DNA of 64,000 nt from Akkermansiaceae bacterium (GTDB lineage: Bacteria > Verrucomicrobiota > Verrucomicrobiia > Verrucomicrobiales > Akkermansiaceae), in the NCBI GenBank assembly GCA_030725745.1, contig JANRFH010000030.1:22692-86691 (forward strand). Reading direction: 5' to 3'. Position 1 is the stretch's first letter. Every line of letters starts with the position of its first letter. The notes beneath the pieces are model-generated. The model ran no database searches. It saw nothing but the letters and a program-made list of their open reading frames with translations, and had not been told where the DNA came from. The position numbers and the translations under genes were made by a program. Below, piece after piece: positions 22,291-31,569 of this stretch.

Positions 22291-23379
22291 TTATTCGTCG
22301 AGGTTCTGTGCGATGAGATCGGCAAGGCCGACCGGTGCTTCGTCTTCCGCACCGAGGCGTGGGCCGCGTGCTGCGACGGAGCTGCCGGTGAGGAGCGAAG
22401 GCTCGAAGGACATGCCAAGGCCAAGGCCGAGCTCGACGAGCTTGTCCTTGATCTCGTTGAGGGACTTCTTGCCGAAGTTGCGGTATTTGAGCATTTCTGC
22501 TTCCGACTTCATGGCAAGCTGGCCAACGGAGGTGATGTTCGCGTTGTTCAGGCAGTTCGCCGCGCGGACGGAAAGCTCGATCTCGTTGACGGACATGTTC
22601 AGAAGCTTCTTGAGAGCAGCGTTCTCTTCGCTGGACTCGGCAGGTGCTTCCTCGAAGTCCACTGCGTTTTCGTCGTAGTTGACGAAGACGTCGAGGTGAT
22701 GACGAAGGATGGCGGATGCTTGCAGCAGCGCGTCCTGTGGAGTGATGCGTCCGTCAGTCCAGATGTCTAGCGTGAGCTTGTCGTAATCGGTCATCTGACC
22801 GACGCGGGTGGTGTCCACGGAGTATTTTACGCGGGTCACTGGGGAGAAGATGGAGTCAATAGCGATGACGCCGATTGGCTGATCCTTACGCTTGTTTTCG
22901 TCTCCGGTAGAGAAACCGCGGCCTACGCGAACTTCGAATTCGCAATCGAACTTCACCTTCTTGTCGAGGGTGCAGATGATCTGATCCTTGTTAACGACGG
23001 AGTAGATGTTGTCGTCTAGGATGTCGCCTGCGGTGATGACGCCGTCTTTCTCCACCTTGATGGAAAGGATGCGCGGTTCCTTATCGTTGTGGGCGAACTT
23101 CACCTTCTTGAGGTTCAGGACGATGTCCGTGACGTCTTCAACGACGCCAGGGAGGCTGGAAAATTCGTGTTGCACACCGGCGATACGCACGGATGTGATG
23201 GATGCGCCCTCAAGCGAGGAAAGCAGAACGCGGCGAAGGGAATTCCCGACGGTGTGGCCGTAGCCGCGCTCGAAGGGTTCCGCAACGAATTGCGCGAATG
23301 TGTCTGATGCTGTGTCCTCGTTGCGAACGAGGCGGTTTGGTAGCTCGAAGCGAGCAAGTGTGGTCGTTGTTGTTGACAT
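22291..23379 (-). CDS. rpoA: DNA-directed RNA polymerase subunit alpha
   Basis: FVAEPFERGYGHTVGNSLRRVLLSSLEGA; C-terminal alphaCTD FGKKSLNEIKDKLVELGLGLGM. Confidence 0.97.
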   Translation of the reverse strand: MSTTTTTLARFELPNRLVRNEDTASDTFAQFVAEPFERGYGHTVGNSLRRVLLSSLEGASITSVRIAGVQHEFSSLPGVVEDVTDIVLNLKKVKFAHNDKEPRILSIKVEKDGVITAGDILDDNIYSVVNKDQIICTLDKKVKFDCEFEVRVGRGFSTGDENKRKDQPIGVIAIDSIFSPVTRVKYSVDTTRVGQMTDYDKLTLDIWTDGRITPQDALLQASAILRHHLDVFVNYDENAVDFEEAPAESSEENAALKKLLNMSVNEIELSVRAANCLNNANITSVGQLAMKSEAEMLKYRNFGKKSLNEIKDKLVELGLGLGMSFEPSLLTGSSVAARGPRLGAEDEAPVGLADLIAQNLDE

Positions 23380-23622
23380 GTATCTTTTTTGTTGCCGGGT
23401 TTCCCTCTCGCGAGCCGTGCCTTTACAGACACAGAGGACCGACGGCGGTTATTCTGTTTTGCTCGCGGGGCGCGAAGAGAATCGTTCCGGGGAGTTCTTG
23501 CAACGTTTTTTATGCCAAATCAGGCGATTCCTCGCCGTTTTTGCGCTGTTTTCTTCGAATATGCTTGGATTCATGCGATTTGAACGGTTTTATGAATGTC
23601 CAGTTCTTTTCCCACTCTGAAC

Positions 23623-23883
23623 ATGAAGTCGAAGAAAAATCTAACCCGATTCACTTACGAGAACGCTGCTTTCGAAGGTTGGCGTCTATGTATAAGCCGC
23701 GGCGGTAATACATTCACCAAGTATTTCCCCGATAAAAAGTTTGGCAGTGCAAAGAAGTCACTCGATTCAGCAGAGGTCGCATTAGTGCAGATCAAGTTGA
23801 TCTTGGAGAACGGCACCAAGGTCAAAGGAAAGCCAAGCCCTGCGACGGTGAAGAAGGCCGAAAAGCTCCTCGCTAAGCTCTAA
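23623..23883 (+). CDS. Small basic protein, possible AP2/integrase-type DNA-binding fold
   Basis: FEGWRLCISRGGNTFTKYFPDKKFGSAKKSLDSAEVAL resembles bacterial AP2-like repeats. Confidence 0.45.
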   Translation: MKSKKNLTRFTYENAAFEGWRLCISRGGNTFTKYFPDKKFGSAKKSLDSAEVALVQIKLILENGTKVKGKPSPATVKKAEKLLAKL

Positions 23884-23930
23884 TCGCTTTTTTGCGGTTT
23901 CCAGGTAGGCAAAGGATGCTTTAGTCCAGC

Positions 23931-25328
23931 ATGCCTTGCGTCATTCATTGGTTCCGTCGCGATCTTCGTATTGCCGATAACACCGCCCTATATCACGCCT
24001 CTTCCACTGGAAAGTCCGTCATCCCGGTCTATGTCCTTAGCGATTGGAAAAATGCGCACCACTGGACTGGGGCAAACCGACAGCACTTTCTATGCGGCTG
24101 TCTGGATTCCCTATCGAAAAACCTATCAACCGTCGATGGTCGCCTCATTATGCGTGAGGGCGATGCCGTGGATGCCCTTTTGACCCTCGCTGGGGAAGCA
24201 GGAGCCAGTGCCATCTATTTCAACCGCGATCCCGATCCCTTCGGGAAAATAGTCGAGGAACGCCTGAGCGAGCGATGCCGCGAATCAGGCATCGAATGCC
24301 ACGGCTACGACGACATCGCCCTGCACAACCCCACCGAAATCTACACCCAGTCGGAAAAGCCCTACAAAGTCTTCACCCCCTATTCGCGGAACTGGCTTTC
24401 GAAGGACAAGCCATCCCCCCTTCCAAAACCCTCATCTCTCAACACACCCAGCGGTATCAAGTCACTCGATTTGCCAGATGTATCGCGCTGGGGCTTGGAA
24501 AAACCCTCCGCTGACCTCCCGGAGCCGGGCGAACGTGCGGCTAGGGAGCGCATGAAAAACGCTGTCTCTAACATCATCCACCGCTACGACGCTCTGCGCG
24601 ACATCCCCTCCGAAGAAGCTACCTCACGAATCTCCCAGGATCTCCGTTACGGCCTCATCTCTATCCGCACGCTTTACGCAAAAATCGCCGAGCAGCATCG
24701 TGAGGCACGCGGAAGCTCACGGGATTCCATCGACATTTACATCAAAGAACTGGCGTGGCGCGAATTCTACTTCGCCATCCTCCACCACTTCCCACACGTC
24801 CTTGATCATGAGTTCAACCAAGATTGGAAAGGTCTGCCGTGGGAGGAGCCGGGCGAGAATTTCGAGAAATGGAAGAAAGGCGAGACTGGATTTCCCATCG
24901 TCGATGCCGGGATGCGCCAGCTCCTCAAGACCGGCTTCATGCACAACCGCGTCCGCATGATCACCGCCATGTTCCTAACAAAAGATCTCCACATCGACTG
25001 GAAGCTCGGTGAATCCCATTTCATGCAGCACCTCACCGATGGCGAAATCGCTTCCAACAACGGCGGCTGGCAATGGTCTGCCGGCACTGGCGCGGATGCA
25101 GCACCCTACTTCCGAATCCAAAACCCATGGTCGCAAACTGCCCGTTACGATCCACAGGGGAAATACATCAAACGCTGGATCCCGGAGCTGAAAGATGTGC
25201 CACCGAAGAAATTCCAAGCCCCACCTGAAGACGATAAACCCATCGCCGAGGGCTATCCCCTCCCCTGCGTAAACCACAAAGATGAGCGGGAAAAGACCCT
25301 CGCGATTTTCAAGAGGCACCGGGGATGA
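23931..25328 (+). CDS. phr: Deoxyribodipyrimidine photolyase / cryptochrome family
   Basis: HWFRRDLRIADNTAL; ELAWREFYFAIL; FPIVDAGMRQLLKTGFMHNRVRMITAMFLTKDL; WQWSAGTGADAAPYFRIQNP. Confidence 0.96.
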   Translation: MPCVIHWFRRDLRIADNTALYHASSTGKSVIPVYVLSDWKNAHHWTGANRQHFLCGCLDSLSKNLSTVDGRLIMREGDAVDALLTLAGEAGASAIYFNRDPDPFGKIVEERLSERCRESGIECHGYDDIALHNPTEIYTQSEKPYKVFTPYSRNWLSKDKPSPLPKPSSLNTPSGIKSLDLPDVSRWGLEKPSADLPEPGERAARERMKNAVSNIIHRYDALRDIPSEEATSRISQDLRYGLISIRTLYAKIAEQHREARGSSRDSIDIYIKELAWREFYFAILHHFPHVLDHEFNQDWKGLPWEEPGENFEKWKKGETGFPIVDAGMRQLLKTGFMHNRVRMITAMFLTKDLHIDWKLGESHFMQHLTDGEIASNNGGWQWSAGTGADAAPYFRIQNPWSQTARYDPQGKYIKRWIPELKDVPPKKFQAPPEDDKPIAEGYPLPCVNHKDEREKTLAIFKRHRG

Positions 25329-25776
25329 AAATGCCCTCCCTCGCCATCTGCCTGCCATCCATAGGGAAATCTCCTTTTTCCTGAAGAACGCGCCTCGCGA
25401 TGTGGAAGCATTTCCAAGCCCGCTCGATACGGACTTCCCTCCGTGCGCCGCTCATTCGGGTCGCGAGGTGTTGGAAATGACGGACGGGATTCCCCATGAA
25501 GCCGTTGCTGCCATCGGCGGCGTTTTCCAAAATCCACTCAAGTGCTGGATACGGCCATGGCCAGGTGCGGAGGATTTCCGCATCGTCATCGAGGTTTGCA
25601 GAAAGTGCCTTATTTAACTGAAGGATGGCCTGCGCGGGTTTTCCTGACAGCCATTGGGATTGCGCGTAGCGTAAGGCATCTAGATAAAAGTCTTCCCCAC
25701 GCACAGCACCATGGCGCCGAGTCGTTTCCACACCTAGACAACCATTTACTTTGGGCAGGAAAGGACATGGCTGCAT
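25309..25776 (-). CDS. Conserved hypothetical protein
   Basis: 155-aa ORF with protein-like composition (CPFLPKVNGCLGVETTRRHG...GNPVRHFQHLATRMSG); overlaps the phr stop by 20 bp. Confidence 0.55.
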   Translation of the reverse strand: MQPCPFLPKVNGCLGVETTRRHGAVRGEDFYLDALRYAQSQWLSGKPAQAILQLNKALSANLDDDAEILRTWPWPYPALEWILENAADGSNGFMGNPVRHFQHLATRMSGARREVRIERAWKCFHIARRVLQEKGDFPMDGRQMAREGIFIPGAS

Positions 25777-25870
25777 GCACCCCTTTTAGCACACAGACTT
25801 GCTGCCGCGAGGCAAACTAGGTGCGCACTTTTTCTTGCATAGGTCGCCTGAATCGCAATCTTGCACCCAT

Positions 25871-27097
25871 ATGAGCAACCGTCTTGAAGGAAAAGTCCTC
25901 GTCGCCCAAGGAGGCGGCCCCACACCTGTTATCAACCAAAGCGTCGTTGGCGTAGCGCTGGAGGCACGAAAATTTTCACAAGTCACCTCCATCTACGGTG
26001 CGGTGCACGGCGTTTCAGGAATCATCAACGAGGAATTCGTGGATCTCACACGCGAGACAACCCACAACCTCGAACAAGTAGCAGGCACACCATCCTCCGG
26101 CCTCCTCTCCACACGCGACAAGCCGGATGAAGATTACTGCGCCCGCATGTTTGAGGTCATGAAAGCGCATGACATCCGCTACTTCTTCTACGTCGGCGGC
26201 AACGACTCTTCGGACACCGTGCGCATCGTCAACGAACAGGCAGAAGCAGAGGGCTATGAGCTGCGCGCCATCCACATCCCCAAGACCATCGATAATGACC
26301 TTGAAGAAAACGACCACTGCCCAGGCTTCGGCTCGGCGGCACGTTTCGTCGCACAGGCATTCATGGGCGTAAATCTCGATAACCGCGCCCTCCAAGGAGT
26401 TTACATCGGCTGCGTGATGGGTCGCCATGCAGGCTTCCTAACAGCCTCATCTGCACTCGCACAAAAATACGTCGATGACGGGCCACATCTTGTTTATGTC
26501 CCGGAGCGCCATTTCACCACCGAGCAGCTCCTCGCCGATGTCGACCGCGTCTATTCCAAGCACGGCCTCTGCACCATAGCAGTTTCCGAAGGCATCTCCG
26601 ATCCCGACGGCACTCCAATGATCGTGAAACTCCTAGGCAAAGAAGAGCGCGACTCTCACGGAAACGTCCAACTCTCCGGCACCGGCGCCCTCGGCGATTT
26701 GCTCGCAGACACCATCCGCGACGGGCTAAAAATCAAGCGCGTGCGCTCAGATACTTTCGGCTACCTTCAGCGCTCCTTCATGGGCATCCAGTCAGATCGT
26801 GACGCCCGCGAGGCTCGCGAGGTGGGTGAAAAAGCCGTCCAGTTCGCCATGTGGGACAACGTCGATGGCTCCGTAGCCATCAAACGCCCAGTTCTCGACT
26901 ATAGCGTAGATTACGAACTCGTAGACATCACCAAGGTCGCAGGAAAAACCCGCCACATGCCAGACAATTTCATCAACGAAGCAGGCAACGGCGTCACGCA
27001 AGATTTCATGAACTACTGCCGCCCTCTTCTGGGATCGAACCTACCGGAGCCACACCGCCTCCGCGCACCTTCGGTTCCAAAGATCCTCAAGGCTTAG
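25871..27097 (+). CDS. 6-phosphofructokinase (PPi-type/long-form family)
   Basis: VAQGGGPTPVINQS, GGNDSSDTVRIVN, IPKTIDNDLEENDHCPGFGSAARF, GRHAGFLTASSAL; start trimmed to 25871. Confidence 0.88.
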   Translation: MSNRLEGKVLVAQGGGPTPVINQSVVGVALEARKFSQVTSIYGAVHGVSGIINEEFVDLTRETTHNLEQVAGTPSSGLLSTRDKPDEDYCARMFEVMKAHDIRYFFYVGGNDSSDTVRIVNEQAEAEGYELRAIHIPKTIDNDLEENDHCPGFGSAARFVAQAFMGVNLDNRALQGVYIGCVMGRHAGFLTASSALAQKYVDDGPHLVYVPERHFTTEQLLADVDRVYSKHGLCTIAVSEGISDPDGTPMIVKLLGKEERDSHGNVQLSGTGALGDLLADTIRDGLKIKRVRSDTFGYLQRSFMGIQSDRDAREAREVGEKAVQFAMWDNVDGSVAIKRPVLDYSVDYELVDITKVAGKTRHMPDNFINEAGNGVTQDFMNYCRPLLGSNLPEPHRLRAPSVPKILKA

Positions 27098-27630
27098 TCT
27101 TTTTTCTCTAGGGATTCCTTCGGAGCCTCCTGCTTAGGCTGCGGGGTTTCCGATTTTTTCGTCTCAGGCTTTACGGGTGTCCATTGACGGTGAAGCTTTA
27201 TGCTTACGTCACCCTGCTGCTGGCCAATGAGTTTTCCCTTGGCGCGAGTCTCATGAGAAATGACTAAATCCAGATCCATTCTCAGAACTGCTGGATAGAG
27301 GAGGGAGCACCAGATCTTCCCCCCTTCCACCGTCTCTTCACTTTTGAGGATATTCCCTTCGGAATCAGTCTTTTCATACGTGAGTGAACCTTTCACCTCG
27401 AAAACGCCACAAGGATGGCCGTGGACGCCCTCCATCCCTTTGAAAACCATTTCCAGTTTCCCTTGCTCGCCGTCATCGAACACTAGATCCATGCTTTTAT
27501 CGGAAAGCTTCGTTTCCGAGCCGGGTGACATGCGTTCCTTTCCAAACCAGCGGGATCTGGACAGCAAGCCGTTCGCCTGTAACTGAGAAGTCACCTGATC
27601 CTCCAATTCCTTACCCCAAGCCATCGTCAA
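27094..27630 (-). CDS. Hypothetical protein
   Basis: 178-aa ORF; 4-bp convergent overlap with the pfk stop; Pro/Lys-rich tail. Confidence 0.55.
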   Translation of the reverse strand: MTMAWGKELEDQVTSQLQANGLLSRSRWFGKERMSPGSETKLSDKSMDLVFDDGEQGKLEMVFKGMEGVHGHPCGVFEVKGSLTYEKTDSEGNILKSEETVEGGKIWCSLLYPAVLRMDLDLVISHETRAKGKLIGQQQGDVSIKLHRQWTPVKPETKKSETPQPKQEAPKESLEKKD

Positions 27631-27663
27631 AAACTCTTTGCTCGGTTGTAACTTCCAAGCCTT

Positions 27664-28248
27664 TCAATCATAGTTAAACTGCACAGCCTTCCCGACCAAG
27701 CGGTTTACAATCTTATCATTATCCTGCGGCGGCGGCTCCCCAGCATTTTTTGCTTCGGCGATGGCCTGAAGTTTCGCCAGCTTTTCCGATGGGGAAACCA
27801 GTTTTTCGGTCGTGCCTTCCTTCATCGTAAACCTCGTGACGCGCCCGGCCATTTCATACTCCATCACCTCGTCGCTGCGTGTTGAGAGCACCATTGAGCC
27901 CTCACCAAACTGAGATTTCCCCGCAAATCTAACCTTCTTGAACTTCGTAACTTGGCTCGTGATGACCTTGATGTGCGGCGGAAAAGGAATGTCTTTACGG
28001 AAAAGATAACCGTCTACCGTGACATCCACGAGTTTCTCCAGCTCAGGATCAATTTCAATACTCAGATCCTCATCCATCGCCATAATATCCATCTCAACTT
28101 TCTCTGAAGAGCTCCCGCCATCCAGCCATCCGAGCTTCTGGGCAAGCCCTTTGCTCAGATCATAGGTCACGACCATCCCGCTAAGAACTGCGAGATGGAA
28201 CAGCACCGAAAGGAACTGCTTGCCCGATTTACCCATTTTTCCAGCCAT
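27664..28248 (-). CDS. Hypothetical membrane-anchored protein
   Basis: 194-aa ORF, N-terminal TM segment FLSVLFHLAVLSGMVV; same strand as 27094 ORF. Confidence 0.55.
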   Translation of the reverse strand: MAGKMGKSGKQFLSVLFHLAVLSGMVVTYDLSKGLAQKLGWLDGGSSSEKVEMDIMAMDEDLSIEIDPELEKLVDVTVDGYLFRKDIPFPPHIKVITSQVTKFKKVRFAGKSQFGEGSMVLSTRSDEVMEYEMAGRVTRFTMKEGTTEKLVSPSEKLAKLQAIAEAKNAGEPPPQDNDKIVNRLVGKAVQFNYD

Positions 28249-28313
28249 TTACGAAAGGAGGATAGTCAATAGATACGAACCATACACTCTTTTTTTTCTA
28301 ACCATCGCACGTA

Positions 28314-28347
28314 AAAAAACCTCCGCGCCGGGGGCATGCGGAGGTCT
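28314..28347 (-). terminator. Terminator downstream of the FKBP gene
   Basis: Minus strand ACCTCCGCATGCCCCCGGCGCGGAGGTTTTTTT. Confidence 0.85.
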
Positions 28348-28377
28348 TGGGAAAGTTCCAACTGTGCCGGAATTGAC

Positions 28378-29205
28378 TTAGTCTCCTTCAGGAGCCTGGA
28401 CACCACCACCTTCAGGAGCTGAGGGTGCGTCCTTGATTTCTAGCAGCTCAAGCTCGAAAATCAGCACCGAGTTTGGGGCGATTTCCGCACTGCGGCGCTG
28501 GTCGCGATAGGCAAGCTCACTAGGAATGAAGATCTTCCACTTCGCACCGACTGGCATAGTCTTCATAGCTTCCTGGAAACCGGGAATGGGAATAATCTGC
28601 AAGTTCTGCGGTAAGCCCGGGATTGGAGTGAGATGCATCCCCACTGGCGAGCCTTCAGGAGAGGCATCGAACTCAGTGCCATCGATCAGAGTGCCCTTGT
28701 AGTTCACCATGAACAGCTTGATCGGGTCGCCCTCTTTTGGCTCAACGTAAATATCCTCACCGCCTTTTTCAAGAATCTCATATTGTAGGCCACTCTCGGT
28801 AGTGGTGACACCCTCACGTTTGCCGTTCTCCTCGAGGAACTTCTTACCCTCCTCGAGATTTTTCTCTGCGATCACTTCTTCCCGCTTATCAACCATGTCA
28901 GCGACAGCTTCCATAGCGGCCTTCACGCGCTCCGGGGAAAGCTCAGGCTCATCACCTTTCACTCCGGCGTTAAAGCCTTTTAGCAAGCTTTCAGAATCAA
29001 TGTCACCTACTTGGATTCCGTAACCATTCAGTTGCTGCCCCATTTGAAATCCGAAGGTATAGGATGAATCGGATTTCGTTTCTTCACTGCTGACAGGAGG
29101 AGCTTCGCTGGGTTCCACAGCCGCATCCTGGGCAAAAGTGAGTCCTGTCAACGCCAAGGCAGTGAGCCCCATATGCGAGACAGTTTTGTAAAAGGAGATT
29201 TTCAT
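28378..29205 (-). CDS. FKBP-type peptidyl-prolyl cis-trans isomerase, exported
   Basis: Signal peptide; FKBP_N-like region; GLQYEILEKGG...VNYKGTLIDGTEFDAS...GFQEAMKTMPVGAKWKIFIPSELAYRDQ. Confidence 0.93.
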   Translation of the reverse strand: MKISFYKTVSHMGLTALALTGLTFAQDAAVEPSEAPPVSSEETKSDSSYTFGFQMGQQLNGYGIQVGDIDSESLLKGFNAGVKGDEPELSPERVKAAMEAVADMVDKREEVIAEKNLEEGKKFLEENGKREGVTTTESGLQYEILEKGGEDIYVEPKEGDPIKLFMVNYKGTLIDGTEFDASPEGSPVGMHLTPIPGLPQNLQIIPIPGFQEAMKTMPVGAKWKIFIPSELAYRDQRRSAEIAPNSVLIFELELLEIKDAPSAPEGGGVQAPEGD

Positions 29206-29491
29206 ATCTTAAAGTTTGCGCGCGCACCCTATGAGCGGCCTACGGGCCTGTCCAGATCCGCTTTTTTTGCATTCTTCGATTACTCAATTGAAAAACTTAT
29301 CGAAAGATTCAGCCCTCATAGTAGCGATTCGAATTCGAAATACCCCTCCACACCATGTTAATTCTTGTTTTTGAACTTCATCTCCAAAAATATCTACAGA
29401 GACAGGGAAAAACACCCAAAAAATCCGGAGATGCGTGTTTGACACACAGGGGGTGCATCACCTTATCTTCCTTTTTAGCAAAACTCCAAAC

Positions 29492-30205
29492 ATGAGCGAA
29501 AACGAAAATAAACCCCCGTCCAAACAGACCTCCAGCGTTCCATTAAAAAAGGAGACCGTTCGGGTAACGCTCAAAGCTGCGGACGCACCTCCTGCTGTTC
29601 CTTCCGCTAGCCTTCCTCCAACAGCTCCAGCTAGGCCACCTGCAGCTCCTGTAGCCGGCCCGCCAAAGCCTCCCAGCGGCGCGCCAACAGCTCCTTCCGC
29701 TCCCACAGCTCCTACGTCGACTGCACCTCTGGCTCCAACAGCACCCAAACCTCCAGTCGCAGGTGCGCCTACCGCACCGAAGGCACTCACACCAGCCCCA
29801 ACCATTCCACTCAAGACGGCCGGCAAGCCTCTTACTACCGGAGCACCTACCATCAAACTGGCAACTACGAACGCGCCAGTTGGAGCACCTACTATAGCAC
29901 TGAAAACTGCAAACGCTCCGCTTCCTGGTGGCCCTGCTACTGTCGGCCTCCCCAAGGCTACGGTCGCCCTCGCTCCGCCCACCAAGCCGCTAAGCCCGAC
30001 ATCCGCATCGGCAACACAGCGCCCTACTCTCTCTGCCGAAGAGGCGGAAGAAGAAAGCGGTGCTGGAACATTTTCGAAAATCCTTGCTGGAGTCGGTCTT
30101 GTCGCTGCACTGGTAGTTCTTGGCCTTCAACTGAAAATCGCCAATATTTGGATCAGCGCCGAAGATAACGATCGCACTGGCGAATGGTCTCAGCTCCTTG
30201 ATTAA
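29492..30205 (+). CDS. Pro/Ala/Thr-rich protein with C-terminal TM segment
   Basis: Start MSENENKPPSKQ at 29492; low-complexity APTxP linker with repeated GAPTI.LKT; TM ILAGVGLVAALVVLGLQL near C-terminus. Confidence 0.75.
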   Translation: MSENENKPPSKQTSSVPLKKETVRVTLKAADAPPAVPSASLPPTAPARPPAAPVAGPPKPPSGAPTAPSAPTAPTSTAPLAPTAPKPPVAGAPTAPKALTPAPTIPLKTAGKPLTTGAPTIKLATTNAPVGAPTIALKTANAPLPGGPATVGLPKATVALAPPTKPLSPTSASATQRPTLSAEEAEEESGAGTFSKILAGVGLVAALVVLGLQLKIANIWISAEDNDRTGEWSQLLD

Positions 30206-30227
30206 CCAACCCATACCAAGATAAATC

Positions 30228-30308
30228 ATGATTTTAGGCATCATCAATACACTCATCGCAGCAGCAGTCCTTTATCTCGCTTATGCAGCGGGAACGGTTC
30301 CTCATTGA
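30228..30308 (+). CDS. 26-aa hydrophobic micro-ORF MILGIINTLIAAAVLYLAYAAGTVPH
   Basis: ATG...TGA between the Pro/Ala-rich ORF stop and a terminator; single TM; absent from ORF track (<60 aa). Confidence 0.45.
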   Translation: MILGIINTLIAAAVLYLAYAAGTVPH

Positions 30309-30329
30309 GATTTCTCAACTGCCCTTTCT

Positions 30330-30369
30330 CTCCTTCCCGTCGATATTCCGGCAGGAAGGAGTTTTTTTT
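30330..30369 (+). terminator. Rho-independent terminator
   Basis: CTCCTTCC...GGAAGGAG TTTTTTTT. Confidence 0.85.
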
Positions 30370-30413
30370 GTAGTGCCCTTGACGGATCAAGAGAGCGCCA
30401 CCAAAGTTTCGGC

Positions 30414-30734
30414 ATGGCAACCAACCTTACATACTCAAATTTCCAATCCGAAGTCATCGACTCAGATCAACCCGTCCTTGTAGATTTCTGGGCGGAATGG
30501 TGCGGCCCCTGCAAAATGATCTCACCAATCCTCGACCAGCTTTCTGGCGAAATCGAAGGCCAAGCCAAGATCGGCAAGGTCAACGTCGATGAAGCGCGCG
30601 ACCTAGCCGTGAAGTACAACGTCAAATCAATTCCTCTCCTCCTCTTCTTCAAAAACGGTGAGGTAAAAGATCAGATCGTTGGCGCAAATGTCACCAAGGA
30701 TCAGCTTAAATCGAAGCTTCTAGCTCTTGTGTAA
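30414..30734 (+). CDS. trxA: Thioredoxin
   Basis: [41 protein letters not shown]. Confidence 0.97.
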   Translation: MATNLTYSNFQSEVIDSDQPVLVDFWAEWCGPCKMISPILDQLSGEIEGQAKIGKVNVDEARDLAVKYNVKSIPLLLFFKNGEVKDQIVGANVTKDQLKSKLLALV

Positions 30735-30750
30735 TCGCAGCCCTATACTT

Positions 30751-30786
30751 CAAAGGCTCCTCCCTCAACGGTTGGAGCCTTTTTTC
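30751..30786 (+). terminator. Terminator after trxA
   Basis: AAAGGCTCC...GGAGCCTTTTTT. Confidence 0.8.
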
Positions 30787-30846
30787 TATAATTGTGCAGC
30801 TTATACCCATCTAGGGCGCGATGGAGCACCATTTCTACATCGCTCG

Positions 30847-31566
30847 TTACTTCTCCAAACTACGCTTTTTGGTCATCCATTCTCCGAAAAAATCCTCCAT
30901 GGCTTTGGCCTCAAGCCTTTCCAAATTACCCATTCCGGGAACTAGATTCGGAACAGGACATCTCCGCAGAATAACTTTCACCTCGAAGGGTTCAACTCCC
31001 GCCCTCTCCACTTCTAATACCACTTCTGAAAAAGGCTTCATTTTTGCGATAGAATCACTGAACAGATTCACCGCACCGCCCTCTTTCCAACCACTTCCAT
31101 TCAGGGAAACAATCATATCACCTGCTCGCAACTTGGATGAGTCCGCAGGACTTCCTTTGAGAATCTCTGTCACTACAATGCCGATCATCTGATCACCCTT
31201 TTCATCAAGATTCTTGATCTCTTCGATCATTGAAATTCCAAGATAGGGCTTACCTTCGAGTTGGTAGTCCTTGTCACTTAGACTTCTGAGCACCTGCTGA
31301 ACTCTTTCTCGTATTTCAGGATCTTCGTTATCATCCCACAACTCTAGCAACTGCTGGACTGCCCCTTCACCACCTTTATCCGCCCATTTCAGTAGATCTG
31401 CCTGAGCAGTTTCACGCTCAACAAATGCATCTGCAGAAAGCCTATCAGTAATCCCCGCAGGCAGACTCAACAATGAAGAGGCCGAGAGTAGAAAGAAAGA
31501 AGTAGTCAGGAGTATCAAGTCGGCTTTCACGGCATCACTTTGCGTTCGTGATGGAGCGGCAACCAA
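30847..31566 (-). CDS. PDZ-domain exported protein
   Basis: GKPYLGISMIEEIKN...IVVTEILKGSPADSSKLRAGDMIVSLNG. Confidence 0.75.
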   Translation of the reverse strand: MVAAPSRTQSDAVKADLILLTTSFFLLSASSLLSLPAGITDRLSADAFVERETAQADLLKWADKGGEGAVQQLLELWDDNEDPEIRERVQQVLRSLSDKDYQLEGKPYLGISMIEEIKNLDEKGDQMIGIVVTEILKGSPADSSKLRAGDMIVSLNGSGWKEGGAVNLFSDSIAKMKPFSEVVLEVERAGVEPFEVKVILRRCPVPNLVPGMGNLERLEAKAMEDFFGEWMTKKRSLEK

Positions 31567-31569
31567 CTA

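Noticed and set aside
23202-23708. 168-aa ORF spanning the rpoA 5' end and the intergenic region
   Set aside because: Overlaps rpoA antisense and the start of the AP2-like gene out of frame.
29458-29985. 175-aa Gly/Ala/Val-rich antisense ORF
   Set aside because: Complement of the Pro/Ala/Thr-rich low-complexity gene; such repeats open all frames.
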